This document shows, piece after piece, positions 1-7,900 of a stretch of DNA of 64,000 nucleotides. The DNA comes from Prevotella sp. (lineage in GTDB: Bacteria; Bacteroidota; Bacteroidia; Bacteroidales; Bacteroidaceae): contig JAFZSL010000054.1 in NCBI GenBank assembly GCA_017619375.1, positions 1-64,000 on the forward strand, read 5' to 3'. Within the stretch, counting starts at the first letter, position 1, and every line of letters begins with the position of its first letter. The notes under the pieces are model-generated. The model was not told where the DNA came from. It saw only the letters and a program-made list of their open reading frames with translations, and did not search any database. The position numbers and the translations under genes were made by a program.

Positions 1-137
1 ATCCATAATCATTATATTACAATGTATAACTTATATCTTTTGCAAGATATTATTATAACGGATTATGGAAGAGTAAAATGCAGATTTTTAGTTAATTATC
101 ATTGTTGTTAAGAGTAATTTTTAACTCGGAATAATCC

Positions 138-455
138 ATGTTACACCTAAGTAGGAATAATATGGAAGGTATCACCAAGGGCGTATGCGCCAGAACCGTG
201 CAGATGGACATTCAGATCATGAGGTCTGACAAATTGGGTTACAACGCCCCGATTGTGGTGTACGACAAGATTTACTACACATACGCTGACCCTGACTACT
301 CCATCACAGAGATGCCGTTGTCGATGGATGACTGCTTGCTCATCAAGGAGGCCATCTCCTTGCTCGGCGAAAAGGATAACCTCGACGCAGCAAGGACAAT
401 GAGAGTCCTTGCAAGATTAAAGACAAGGCTGACATCCATCCTTAATTTCGTATGA
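138..455 (+). pseudogene. N-terminal remnant of a WYL-type transcriptional regulator
   Basis: The 105-residue frame carries the stretch that in Bacteroidales WYL-domain regulators follows the first helices: RTVQMDIQIMRSDKLGYNAP, then a KIYYTYADPDYSIT-like segment and a short helix. This is the winged-helix DNA-binding part. The usual ~40 residues before it and the whole ~200-residue WYL ligand-binding part after it are missing; the frame ends shortly after ISLL with unrelated sequence. It is followed at once by a strong terminator and the tRNA array. I read it as a degraded regulator, not a working one. A small stand-alone DNA-binding protein remains possible. Confidence 0.55.
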
Positions 456-456
456 T

Positions 457-493
457 AAACCTCCGATTCCAGTCATTAAGAATCGGAGGTTTT
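457..493 (+). terminator. Rho-independent terminator between WYL remnant and tRNA array
   Basis: A perfect 13-bp stem (AAACCTCCGATTC paired with GAATCGGAGGTTT), 10-nt loop, followed on the plus strand by TTCTTT. It ends the remnant gene and lies 6 nt past the 3' end of the minus-strand tRNA operon, so it probably stops transcription in both directions. Confidence 0.8.
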
Positions 494-498
494 CTTTG

Positions 499-644
499 AG
501 TGAGGAGTCGGATTTGAACCGAGGGAGCAGCGAGAGTAAAAGCAAGCTTGCTTGCATTTTGCCGAGTCGCGTCCGAGGTAGACGAAGTCAACGACGAAAG
601 ACGGTTTTGCAGACCGCCCCCTTAGACCACTCGGGCATCCTCAC
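499..644 (-). tRNA. tRNA-Cys (GCA) interrupted in its T stem by a ~65-bp element
   Basis: Read on the minus strand from 644, the acceptor GTGAGGA pairs perfectly with TCCTCAC at 500-506. The D stem CCC/GGG and the anticodon arm with loop CTGCAAA (anticodon GCA, U33 present) are normal. After the variable bases CTTTC the T stem starts as GTCG, is broken by repeat element A, and resumes as TCGGTTCAAATCCGA. Removing the insert and one copy of the short duplication restores a perfect 5-bp T stem GTCGG/CCGAC and a tRNA of normal size. With the insert, the right-hand copy alone can still form a 4-bp T stem, giving a tRNA with a variable region of about 80 nt. No CCA is encoded. Whether it is functional depends on other tRNA-Cys genes, which cannot be seen here. 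Confidence 0.75.
517..598 (-). repeat. Hairpin element copy A (inside tRNA-Cys)
   Basis: The core is 526-589 (64 bp), with imperfect flanking direct repeats (aaccgaggg at 517-525, aacgacgaa at 590-598). On the plus strand it shares with copy B the blocks AGCAGCGAGAG, GCCGAGTCGCG and AGACGAA(A)GTC. The middle 24 nt differ in sequence but in both copies form a stem: here GCAAGC/GCTTGC flanked by AAAA/TTTT. Outer pairing is GCGA with TCGC. There is no open reading frame and no terminal inverted repeat. Confidence 0.75.
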
Positions 645-651
645 AAGGTTG

Positions 652-724
652 TGCTCCAAGTTGGATTCGAACCAACGACCCGTTCATTAAAAGTGAACTG
701 CTCTGCCAACTGAGCTATTGAAGC
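652..724 (-). tRNA. tRNA-Lys (TTT)
   Basis: Acceptor GCTTCAA pairs with TTGGAGC (one G-U pair), anticodon loop CTTTTAA gives UUU, and the T arm has TTCGAAT with a good stem. It lies 7 nt upstream of tRNA-Cys in the same minus-strand array. Confidence 0.93.
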
Positions 725-730
725 ATTTTG

Positions 731-804
731 CAGTCGGTACGAGACTCGAACTCGTATGGGCAGATTGAAAATCTGCTATCCTGTTCCTGTTAGATGAACC
801 GACC
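731..804 (-). tRNA. tRNA-Glu (TTC)
   Basis: Acceptor GGTCGGT pairs with ACCGACT (terminal G-U). The anticodon loop reads UUC and the T arm is ACGAG/CTCGT with TTCGAGT. Its first bases form one of the two 9-bp direct repeats that flank element copy B, so the element abuts the 5' end of this tRNA without breaking it. Confidence 0.93.
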
Positions 805-879
805 AAGCAGCGAGAGCAGAGCCGAACTTGTTCGAGCTATGCCGAGTCGCGAGGAAGGAAGACGAAAGTCAACCGACCA
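797..879 (-). repeat. Hairpin element copy B (between tRNA-His and tRNA-Glu)
   Basis: The 65-bp core at 806-870 is flanked by a perfect 9-bp direct repeat, AACCGACCA, at 797-805 and 871-879. The first of these is the 5' end of tRNA-Glu. The core shares conserved blocks with copy A at 517-598 in the same orientation. Its hairpin is built from CGAAC-TT-GTTCG, extended by AGC/GCT and GCGA/TCGC pairs. Both insertion sites end in the minus-strand sequence TCGGTT. Confidence 0.75.
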
Positions 880-885
880 TTTGAG

Positions 886-959
886 GGAGTTTGGCTGGTT
901 TCGAACCAGCGACCATCAGATCCACATTCTGACGCTCCACCTGCTGAGCTACAAACTCC
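886..959 (-). tRNA. tRNA-His (GTG)
   Basis: An 8-bp acceptor includes the His-specific G-1:C73 pair, followed by U8 A9 and the D arm. The anticodon loop reads GUG and the T arm has a GCTGG/CCAGC stem. Confidence 0.93.
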
Positions 960-966
960 AAATATC

Positions 967-1037
967 ATGCTTCAGTTGGATTCGAACCAACACCTCCAGA
1001 ACCGAAATCTGGTATGCTACCATTACACCATAAAGCA
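967..1037 (-). tRNA. tRNA-Arg (TCG), built on a Gln-like body
   Basis: Acceptor TGCTTTA pairs with TGAAGCA, the anticodon stem is CCAGA/TCTGG and the loop TTTCGGT gives anticodon UCG, reading CGA-family codons. The U1 start, the TGGTGTAATGGTAGCA D arm and the 71-nt length resemble the neighbouring tRNA-Gln. The Arg identity rests on the anticodon alone. Confidence 0.8.
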
Positions 1038-1043
1038 CTTTAG

Positions 1044-1114
1044 TTGCCCCAGAAGGAGTCGAACCTTCGCTAACAGAGCCAAAACCTGTTGTACTGCCGT
1101 TATACCATAGGGCT
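1044..1114 (-). tRNA. tRNA-Gln (TTG)
   Basis: Anticodon stem with loop TTTTGGC (UUG), T arm GAAGG/CCTTC with TTCGACT, and an acceptor of six good pairs; the terminal 1-72 pair is mismatched, a position that is commonly weak in tRNA-Gln. 71 nt, no encoded CCA. Confidence 0.88.
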
Positions 1115-1122
1115 ACGTTTTG

Positions 1123-1201
1123 TACGGACGGTGGGACTCGAACCCACATACCCCAATTACGTGGTTAATGACACTGTATAAGAGTGCGACGATACGTCCG
1201 T
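1123..1201 (-). tRNA. tRNA-like gene with non-canonical D and anticodon region
   Basis: A perfect 7-bp acceptor (ACGGACG/CGTCCGT), discriminator A and a perfect T arm (GTGGG TTCGAGT CCCAC) place this as a tRNA gene inside the array. The 44 nt between U8 and the T arm do not fold as a normal D arm plus anticodon arm: no GG-containing D loop is visible. The best anticodon-like hairpin is GCACT-CTTATAC-AGTGT (U33 and A37 fit, anticodon would be UAU), but it sits only 7 nt after the acceptor. It could be a decayed or rearranged tRNA, or an unusual one. No amino acid is assigned. Confidence 0.55.
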
Positions 1202-1223
1202 AAATTGTTATTCTCCATTTTCG

Positions 1224-1297
1224 TGACCCGTGAGAGATTCGAACTCCCGACACCGACGTTCGTAGCGTCGTGCTCTGTCCAACTGAGCTAACGAGCC
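1224..1297 (-). tRNA. tRNA-Arg (ACG)
   Basis: Acceptor GGCTCGT pairs with ACGGGTC (with G-U pairs), the D arm is TAGCTCAGTTGGA, and the anticodon loop CTACGAA gives ACG. It is the first gene of the minus-strand array; a -7 box lies about 60 nt upstream. Confidence 0.93.
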
Positions 1298-1355
1298 TAT
1301 TACGGAAGCAGGATGATTCTTAGACCTCTCAGCCATGTTTCCTTGTTTCTGGGTG

Positions 1356-1363
1356 CAAAAGTA
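1356..1363 (-). promoter_or_regulatory. Probable -7 box of the tRNA array
   Basis: The minus strand reads TACTTTTG, matching TAnnTTTG, about 60 nt upstream of the first tRNA. No good -33 TTTG was found at the expected spacing. Confidence 0.45.
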
Positions 1364-1475
1364 TAATGGGTCAATGAAGCCTTTTTTCGTTTATGGATGT
1401 TTTTTGAGATAAAATCTATCATTTTCCCCAAAAATGGCCAAAAATCAACATGAATACGAGGATAAATACGAAAAA

Positions 1476-1510
1476 ATAGGGAGCAACTCCCTTTGAAGCT
1501 GCTCCCCTAT
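1476..1510 (-). terminator. Terminator of hsp20
   Basis: On the minus strand an ATAGGGGAGCA ... TGCTCCCTAT stem is followed by a T run. It lies 22 nt after the hsp20 stop codon. Confidence 0.75.
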
Positions 1511-1532
1511 ACTTGCTGATCTGTTCTTGATG

Positions 1533-1958
1533 CTATGAAATCTCGATGGACTTGGCCACTTTCTTATCCTCTTTCTTCACCTTCGGCAGGGTGACGGTCA
1601 GGATGCCGTTCTCCACCTTGGCGGCGATGCCGGCCTTGTCCACGTCATCGGGAAGCGTGTAGTTCTGCTCATAGTTCGAATACGAGAACTCGCGGCGCAG
1701 ATAGTGGTGCTTCTTGTCCTCATCCTTGTGCTCCATCTTGTTCTCGATGGCGATGCAGAGATTGCCGTCGTCATTGATGCTCACGCGGCAATATTCTTTC
1801 TTGATGCCTGGAGCGGCTAACTCCATCGTGTAGGCACTCTCATCTTCCTTCACATTCACGGCAGGTGCTGTAGTGTTGGCACGAGGCATAAGATCTGTGT
1901 TCAGGAAATCTTCAAACAAGGTTGGAAACCATCCGTTGCGAAACATTACTGGTAACAT
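1533..1958 (-). CDS. Small heat-shock protein, Hsp20/alpha-crystallin family
   Basis: A cytoplasmic ATP-independent holdase of 141 residues that keeps unfolding proteins soluble for DnaK/ClpB. The alpha-crystallin domain covers about residues 30-135, with an AAPGIKKE segment early in the domain and the family signature NGILTVTLPK near the end, followed by a short basic tail ending SIEIS. The start is the ATG giving MLPVMFRN: GGAGG lies 8 nt upstream. A longer in-frame start (ATGGAGG, 15 nt upstream) overlaps that Shine-Dalgarno sequence and is less likely. It stands alone with its own terminator; stress control is expected for the family, but no operator was recognised. Confidence 0.92.
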   Translation of the reverse strand: MLPVMFRNGWFPTLFEDFLNTDLMPRANTTAPAVNVKEDESAYTMELAAPGIKKEYCRVSINDDGNLCIAIENKMEHKDEDKKHHYLRREFSYSNYEQNYTLPDDVDKAGIAAKVENGILTVTLPKVKKEDKKVAKSIEIS

Positions 1959-2129
1959 AATCAATACCTCCAAATTATACTTTTAGTTATACTATGTTGT
2001 TTGAGATGACTTTGGATAACTCCTTGGCTCTCACCCTACTTGTTGCAACAAGCGTGCCATTCGCCTTGAAGTGACAAGATGTCATATTTTTATTGACAAA
2101 ATGGCAAACTCGTTGCATTTGAGTCCTAC

Positions 2130-2294
2130 TTAATCGTAGCCAACGTTTTTCAAGATGTCCACGATATACTGTCCGCGTGAAATGACACCAGCCAAGGCTC
2201 CCTGCAGATAGTCGCCAGAACTCACCATGCCGACATATGACGTGTCGATTTTGGCGATGGCATCTCGCAGTCCCACGAATTTCGTGATAAACAT
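2130..2294 (-). pseudogene. Fragment of a secreted 5'-nucleotidase/metallophosphatase
   Basis: A 54-codon minus-strand frame contains SSGDYLQGALAGVISRGQ followed by YIVDILKNVGYD. This matches the core of the 5'-nucleotidase family, where the GD of (S/A)GD..QG supplies a metal ligand and a (V/I)D.(M/L)N..GYD helix follows. The N-terminal DxH metal motif and everything from GNHE onward are missing, so catalysis is impossible. Codon use is like the neighbours, suggesting a recently deleted native gene. The family assignment is by eye from one motif. Confidence 0.5.
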
Positions 2295-2432
2295 GATTCA
2301 ATTTTCAGGTAAAGTTCAAAAAGGCATTATCCTCATTTATTGGGTGTTCCATGTCATTGAAAAAAATTGATATAAAAAAACGTCAGGTCAGGTGGTGCAA
2401 TTTTTCTGGTAGATTTTTATGGTTGTTCTTCC

Positions 2433-2792
2433 TCAGTGTAATCCATTAACTATCAAATCGTATATGAACAACACGAACAAAAGAAACGCTGAAGGAATGA
2501 TCCATATCAAAATATAGGTCGAAGGCAGAAATATTATAAATAGAATTGTAACTACAATAACTCCAGTGTTGATAAACATATAATTATATTCATTTTTTGC
2601 CATAGAGTAATTCCAATTATTCTTTTTGAGGCTTCGATATATGACAGCTATACCATAGTTAAACATCATCATTCCAACAATATATAATAATTCGATAGCT
2701 GAATCTTTTAAATCTTTATCGCGAAATAGAATTGCCCCGAAAAGTAATATTACGCTAATGATTAATGCATAAAAATTTTGATTTCTTTTCAT
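2433..2792 (-). CDS. Small four-helix membrane protein, unknown function
   Basis: 119 residues, AT-rich compared with the surrounding genes. Hydrophobic segments are visible at about residues 8-24 (ALIISVILLFGAILF), 33-52, 70-90 and 92-115, so four membrane spans are likely, with a basic loop (YRSLKKNNW) between spans 2 and 3. There is no signal peptide and no family I recognise. It stands alone and the flanking DNA holds gene scraps, so it may be a late arrival. Confidence 0.6.
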   Translation of the reverse strand: MKRNQNFYALIISVILLFGAILFRDKDLKDSAIELLYIVGMMMFNYGIAVIYRSLKKNNWNYSMAKNEYNYMFINTGVIVVTILFIIFLPSTYILIWIIPSAFLLFVLFIYDLIVNGLH

Positions 2793-2845
2793 CTTTTTTT
2801 CTTAATGGTTAATCAATTTTTTACAGAAGATAGGTTGCACTAACT

Positions 2846-2947
2846 TTAGAAGAAAGTTGCTTTCTTGATTTCATTAAACTCTCCGTTTATGTATGATGAA
2901 ATATCTTCGGTAATCGAACCCTCTGCCTCGGTGAAACCAGGACGCAT
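2846..2947 (-). pseudogene. Short C-terminal gene scrap, unrecognised
   Basis: Minus-strand frame of 33 codons starting MRPGFTEAEGSITEDISSY and ending KKATFF. It is open a few codons further upstream without a start codon (RTIKS). It looks like the end of a lost gene; no family recognised. Confidence 0.25.
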
Positions 2948-3372
2948 CGACTTTATTGTTCTGTTACTTTCGTTTCAAACCACTCTACTGTTCATGATCT
3001 AATAAGAATATGATTGTTCAATTAAGATGCAAAGGTAATGGAAAAAAGCGACATCAATGCCGTTTCATTAAGATAATCTGAGAAAACCACCATGAGGCGT
3101 GTGGCATGCTTAGGAACACCTGTAGCCTTCCTCGCCTAAGGTTGATTCTTGTTATGATGGAGATAGAATGGAATAAAAGTTGAAGAAGTTGTGGAAAAAG
3201 TAACTTTATTTGACTTTTGTCTTATTTCTTTGAATAGTCATGTCTTTTTGTTTTTTTAAATATTTTTTTAAAAAGATGGATTTTGACCACTTTCCATCTC
3301 TTTTTTTTGTTTTATTTTAACCCAAATAGTGAAAAATATATGGAAAAAGTTGCATTTGTCAATTCTAAATGA
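2948..3372. other. Intergenic stretch before the GH28 gene
   Basis: Very A/T rich, especially 3200-3330, with long T runs. No gene or clear hairpin is seen apart from the scrap at 2846-2947 and the promoter-like box at 3349-3380. Confidence 0.5.
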
Positions 3373-3380
3373 TATATTTG
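3349..3380 (+). promoter_or_regulatory. Probable promoter of the GH28-susCD operon
   Basis: GTTG at 3349-3352 (3 of 4 to the -33 TTTG) and TATATTTG at 3373-3380 (fits TAnnTTTG), spaced 20 nt. Transcription would start near 3387, about 90 nt before the chosen GH28 start. Confidence 0.4.
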
Positions 3381-3478
3381 TCCACACGTTGTTATCACGT
3401 GAAAGCATAAAACCCATAAAAAAACCTAACAACAGAATAAGGGCTGCAAGCCTTGATTTGTTAACCGATAATACAAAA

Positions 3479-4882
3479 ATGGATAGAATACTTGCCGTAT
3501 TGTTGTTCTCGCTGGTCATTTTTCCCGTGGCTGGCCAGAGAATGATAGACCCTGTGGATTATGGTGCACACGCAGACGGAAAGACGGATGATGCTGTAGC
3601 CATACAGCGTGCCATTGACTATTGTTCACAGCAGGGTGGGGGGACTGTTTGGTTGAGTGCCGGACATACCTACCTCTGCGGTCCCGTCAGGCTGAAATCG
3701 AACGTGGAACTTCATTTGGAAGCGACTGCCACATTGCTGGCAAATCCCGACGAGAGTGTCTATCACCTCAGTGCATTCGGTGCCAACGAAGGAGAGGGGA
3801 TGATGTGGCTGTATGCTGACGATGCGGAGAACATCTCCATTACTGGAAGGGGAACCATTCACGGCAACGGTGTTGCTTTCATGGGTAAGGAATTGGAAGA
3901 CTCTTATGAACTCAAACCTATTACCACCTTTGACCCACGCCCCCATGTGCTTACTCTTACAGGCGTGCGCAACCTCATGGTGCGCGACATCACCATTCGC
4001 GATGGGGCATATTGGACTCTTCATCTTGTAGGCTGTGACGGTGCGGTCATCGAGGGTGTCAACCTGCTCAACAATCTCAAGATACGCAATGGAGACGGCA
4101 TCGACATCGACCATTCACGAAATGTGCGTGTGGCAAACTGCCACATTACCAGCGGAGACGACTGCATCTGTTTGAAAAACAGACGTGAGACCGAGAGATA
4201 TGGCTCATGCCACGACATCGTGGTGACCAACTGCGTGATGACAAGTAGGTCGTGTGCCATTAAAATTGGTAGTGAGAACATGGATTCTATTTATAATGTG
4301 GTGTTCGACAACTGTGTCATCACTGCCTCCAATAGGGGACTTGGCATACAAAACCGAGATGAGGGGACGGTAACAGACATCGTTTTCTCAAACATCCTAC
4401 TCGACTGCCGGCTTTGGTCGGATGTGTGGTGGGGAAAGGCAGAACCCATCTATGTCACGTCTTATCCCAGAGCGAATGGAAACCACAAGGATGCCAACTG
4501 GCGCTTTCCAAAAGGACAGACCACGGGACGTTGTGGAGAAGTGTCGCGCATATGGTTCAACAACATTGCCGCAACCAGTGAGAATGGATGTTTCATTGGT
4601 GGCGACACACAGGACAAGGTCAATCACATCTACTTCAACAATGTCACACTCAACATGCGAAAGACCACGGCCTATGAGGGCGGCGTCTACGACAAGCGCC
4701 CCTGCCGCGATGAGGGATTCGTTAGGGACAAAGTGCACGGCATACTCGTGGAGAACGCTTCCGACATCATCATCAACGGCCTCCTTGTAGACTGGGGCAA
4801 AGGCGACTTCCCCAACAAAGGGATGACCCATCGGGAAAAAGACGCCCGCAACTTCATCGTCAAGGACGACCTCGAGTTGTGA
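3479..4882 (+). CDS. Secreted glycoside hydrolase family 28 (polygalacturonase-like)
   Basis: A 467-residue inverting hydrolase of the right-handed beta-helix type, acting on galacturonan or rhamnogalacturonan-like chains. The start MDRILAVLLFSLVIF gives a proper signal peptide ending at VAGQ; an upstream in-frame ATG would bury it 50 residues in. The GH28 signatures are present in order: NGDGIDID (first Asp), GDDCICLK (Asp pair), and RSCAIKIGSE with a following basic residue. The early DYGAHADGKTDDA motif is the usual pectate-lyase-superfamily N-cap. It lies 104 nt before susC with no promoter between, so the enzyme is likely co-transcribed with the transporter. Fine substrate specificity cannot be read from sequence. 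Confidence 0.88.
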   Translation: MDRILAVLLFSLVIFPVAGQRMIDPVDYGAHADGKTDDAVAIQRAIDYCSQQGGGTVWLSAGHTYLCGPVRLKSNVELHLEATATLLANPDESVYHLSAFGANEGEGMMWLYADDAENISITGRGTIHGNGVAFMGKELEDSYELKPITTFDPRPHVLTLTGVRNLMVRDITIRDGAYWTLHLVGCDGAVIEGVNLLNNLKIRNGDGIDIDHSRNVRVANCHITSGDDCICLKNRRETERYGSCHDIVVTNCVMTSRSCAIKIGSENMDSIYNVVFDNCVITASNRGLGIQNRDEGTVTDIVFSNILLDCRLWSDVWWGKAEPIYVTSYPRANGNHKDANWRFPKGQTTGRCGEVSRIWFNNIAATSENGCFIGGDTQDKVNHIYFNNVTLNMRKTTAYEGGVYDKRPCRDEGFVRDKVHGILVENASDIIINGLLVDWGKGDFPNKGMTHREKDARNFIVKDDLEL

Positions 4883-4986
4883 ATGGAGCAATCGGAATAT
4901 CGTAATAACGATATAACGTAATAACGAAAAAATCCAAAAAACAACAATCACAAACCTAAATACCAAAACTCTAATCATTAACAGTT

Positions 4987-7900
4987 ATGCTAAAATTACG
5001 ATTCTTCAATTCAAGGAAACTATCGAAAGCCTTGCTTTTGATGGCATTCTTTGCGTGCAGCATGGCGGCCTTCGCCCAAAGCGAAGTCACCGGCGTCATC
5101 ACCGACGACCAAGGTGAACCTCTCATCGGCGTCACCGTGATGGAAGAAGGCACGCAGAACGGAGCCGTCACCGACATCGACGGCCGCTACAAAATCAATG
5201 TGAAGCCTGGCGCAAAACTCAAAATCAGTTACATTGGCTATGAACCCATGGTTATCAATGCCGGAGAAAGCGTGACCCTCAAAGAGGACAACACCACTCT
5301 CAACGAGGTCGTTGTCGTGGGTTATGGTACCATGCGCCGCAAGGACGTCACCAGTTCCATCACCACCGTCCAAGCGAAGGACCTGAACAAGGGTGTCTTC
5401 TCCGACCCCGCCTCGATGCTTCAAGGCAAGGTGGCCGGCCTCATCGTCACCTCCTCTGGCGACCCTAACGGCTCACCCTCCATCACCCTCCGTGGTGCAT
5501 CCTCATTGCGCAGTGGCGCCATGTCGCCCTACTATGTCATCGACGGCATCCCCGGCGTGGACATCTCCATGGTGGCTCCCGATGACATCGAGAGCATCGA
5601 CGTGCTCCGCGATGCCACCGCCACCGCCATCTATGGCTCGAAAGCAGCCAATGGCGTGATCATCATCACCACCAAGAGCGGCGGAAGGACGGAGCGCACC
5701 AATGTCACCTACAACGGCTACATCGCCATTGACAACATTTCCAAGAAACTCGACATCGCCACCGCCGACGACATCCGCAACTATGTGAAGGCGAACGGGC
5801 TGGATTACGCCTACGACAACCATGGCAACACCGATTGGCAAGATGAAGTGCTTCGCACTGCCATCAGCCACAATCACAACGTGTCCATCAATGGCGGCAA
5901 CCAAAGGACCAAGTACATGACCAGCGTGAACTACGCCGACCGCGAGGGTGTCATCCGCGGCTCGTACAACAACCGTCTGAACTTCCGCTCGTTGCTCTCC
6001 ACCAAGGTGCTGAAAGACCATCTGGAACTTTCTGCAGGATTCAATGCCCTGTATGGAAAATATGTTGGCGTTCCGATGAACAACGAAGGCGCCTCCGTGC
6101 TCGATGCCATGAACTACTTCTCGCCGCTCAATCCCATCAAGAATGACGACGGCACATGGTTCAGAGGCTCTGGCTCGAAGAACTACAACCCCCTGTCGTT
6201 GATCAACGAAGACACATCGGAAAGCATCTGGAAACGCAATCAACTGATTGCCAAGGCATCCTTGCTGATTGTCGATGGCCTTACGCTGAATGCCAACTAC
6301 TCCTTCAACCACTACCAGCAGACCTACAGCGCATACGACACACACCAGACCCAACTCGAGGGCGTCAGCGCATACAACGGCCGCGCCACCCGCAGCACAT
6401 GGTTTGGCGACGAAGACATCTTTGAAATCTACGGCAATTATAACAAGACCTTCAACGACATCCACACCATCGCCCTGATGGCAGGTTACTCATGGGAAGA
6501 GAAGCGTACAGGCGACGGTTTCGGCCTTACCGTCCACGACTTCTACGACGACTACCTGAAATGGAACCAGTTGTCCTATGCCAGCACTATCGACGGCATC
6601 CCCGCCGTGCAGAGCGGCACGAAAGAGACTGTGCGCAACATCTCCTTCTATGGACGTGCCAGTTATTCCTACGCAGGTCGCTACATGTTGCAGGGCACCA
6701 TCCGCCGCGACGGTTCGTCGGTCTTCGGCAAAGACCACCGTTGGGGCACATTCCCCTCTGTCTCCGCAGCATGGAACATCACCGAGGAAGAGTTCTTGAA
6801 GAACCAGCATACTCTTTCCACATTGAAATTCCGCGTAGGCTACGGTATCAGCGGTAATGCCTTGGGCTTCGGTGCTTACACTCCCTACGCTACATACGGC
6901 GCATCAGGCTTCTTCAACTACAATGGCAAGAACTGGCGCACGTTGGCCGCCACGAAGAACGCGAACCCTGACCTGAAATGGGAGAGCACCGGGATGCTGA
7001 ACATCGGTTTCGACTTCGGTTTCTTCAGGAACCGCATCAACGGTACCTTGGAATTCTACCACAAGAAGACAAAGGACCTGATCTGGGACTATCCCGTCTC
7101 CACCAACATCTACCCGTTCGGTTCCATCGCCGCCAATGTGGGTGAAATCACCAACAAGGGTGTCGAGTTGACCATCAACATCGACGCCATCCGCACCAAC
7201 GACTTCAACTGGATGACCACCATCAACCTCTCACACAACAAGAACACGGTGGATAAATTGTCCAACGACAAGTTCGAAGTGGGCACGTTCACCCAAGGCG
7301 ATCCGATGGTTGCAGGTGTCTCCTCCAATGGTTACACGCAGCGCATCATCGAAGGCGAGCCCCTCGGTACGTTCTACACCTATGAGTTCGCCGGCTACAA
7401 GGATGGCAAGTCCACCTATTATGTACGAGACGAGGCCACCGGCGAGCGCACCGGCGAGGTGACCAACGAGCCATCCTTCAAGGACCGCACCATCACAGGT
7501 TGCGCACAACCCAAGTTGAATCTTGGATGGAACAACACGTTCACCTACAAGAACCTCAGCGCTTCGCTCTTCTTCACTGGCGTCTTTGGCAACAAGATCT
7601 ACAACGGTTCGAAAGCCAACTACTCCAGCCCAGAGATGTTCGCCAATGGCAAGAACGTGCTGAAGGAATTCATCACCGACCGTCCTGCCACCGACAACCT
7701 GCCCAACTATCCTTCTGACCGCTATCTGGAGAATGGTTCATATTTCCGTCTCTCTTCAGCCACCCTGGGTTATACCTTCTATAAGTTTAATGACTGGATC
7801 GAGAGCCTCCAACTCTATGCGACCTGCAACAATGTCTTCACCATCACCGGCTACGACGGTCTCGACCCCGAAGTCAACATGGGTGGCATCGACCCCGGTA

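Noticed and set aside
1123-1201. Calling this gene tRNA-Ile (UAU) from the CTTATAC loop
   Set aside because: The hairpin lies only 7 nt after the acceptor, leaving no D arm, so an isotype would be a guess.
1987-2301. 104-codon minus-strand frame between hsp20 and the small membrane protein gene
   Set aside because: Its translation is Arg/His/Cys-rich and unlike any protein; the overlapping frame at 2130-2294 shows the recognisable 5'-nucleotidase core instead.
5503-6465. Long minus-strand open frame (320 codons) inside susC
   Set aside because: It is the antisense shadow of a strongly coding gene with GC-biased codons; its translation is Val/His-rich with no domain or ribosome site.
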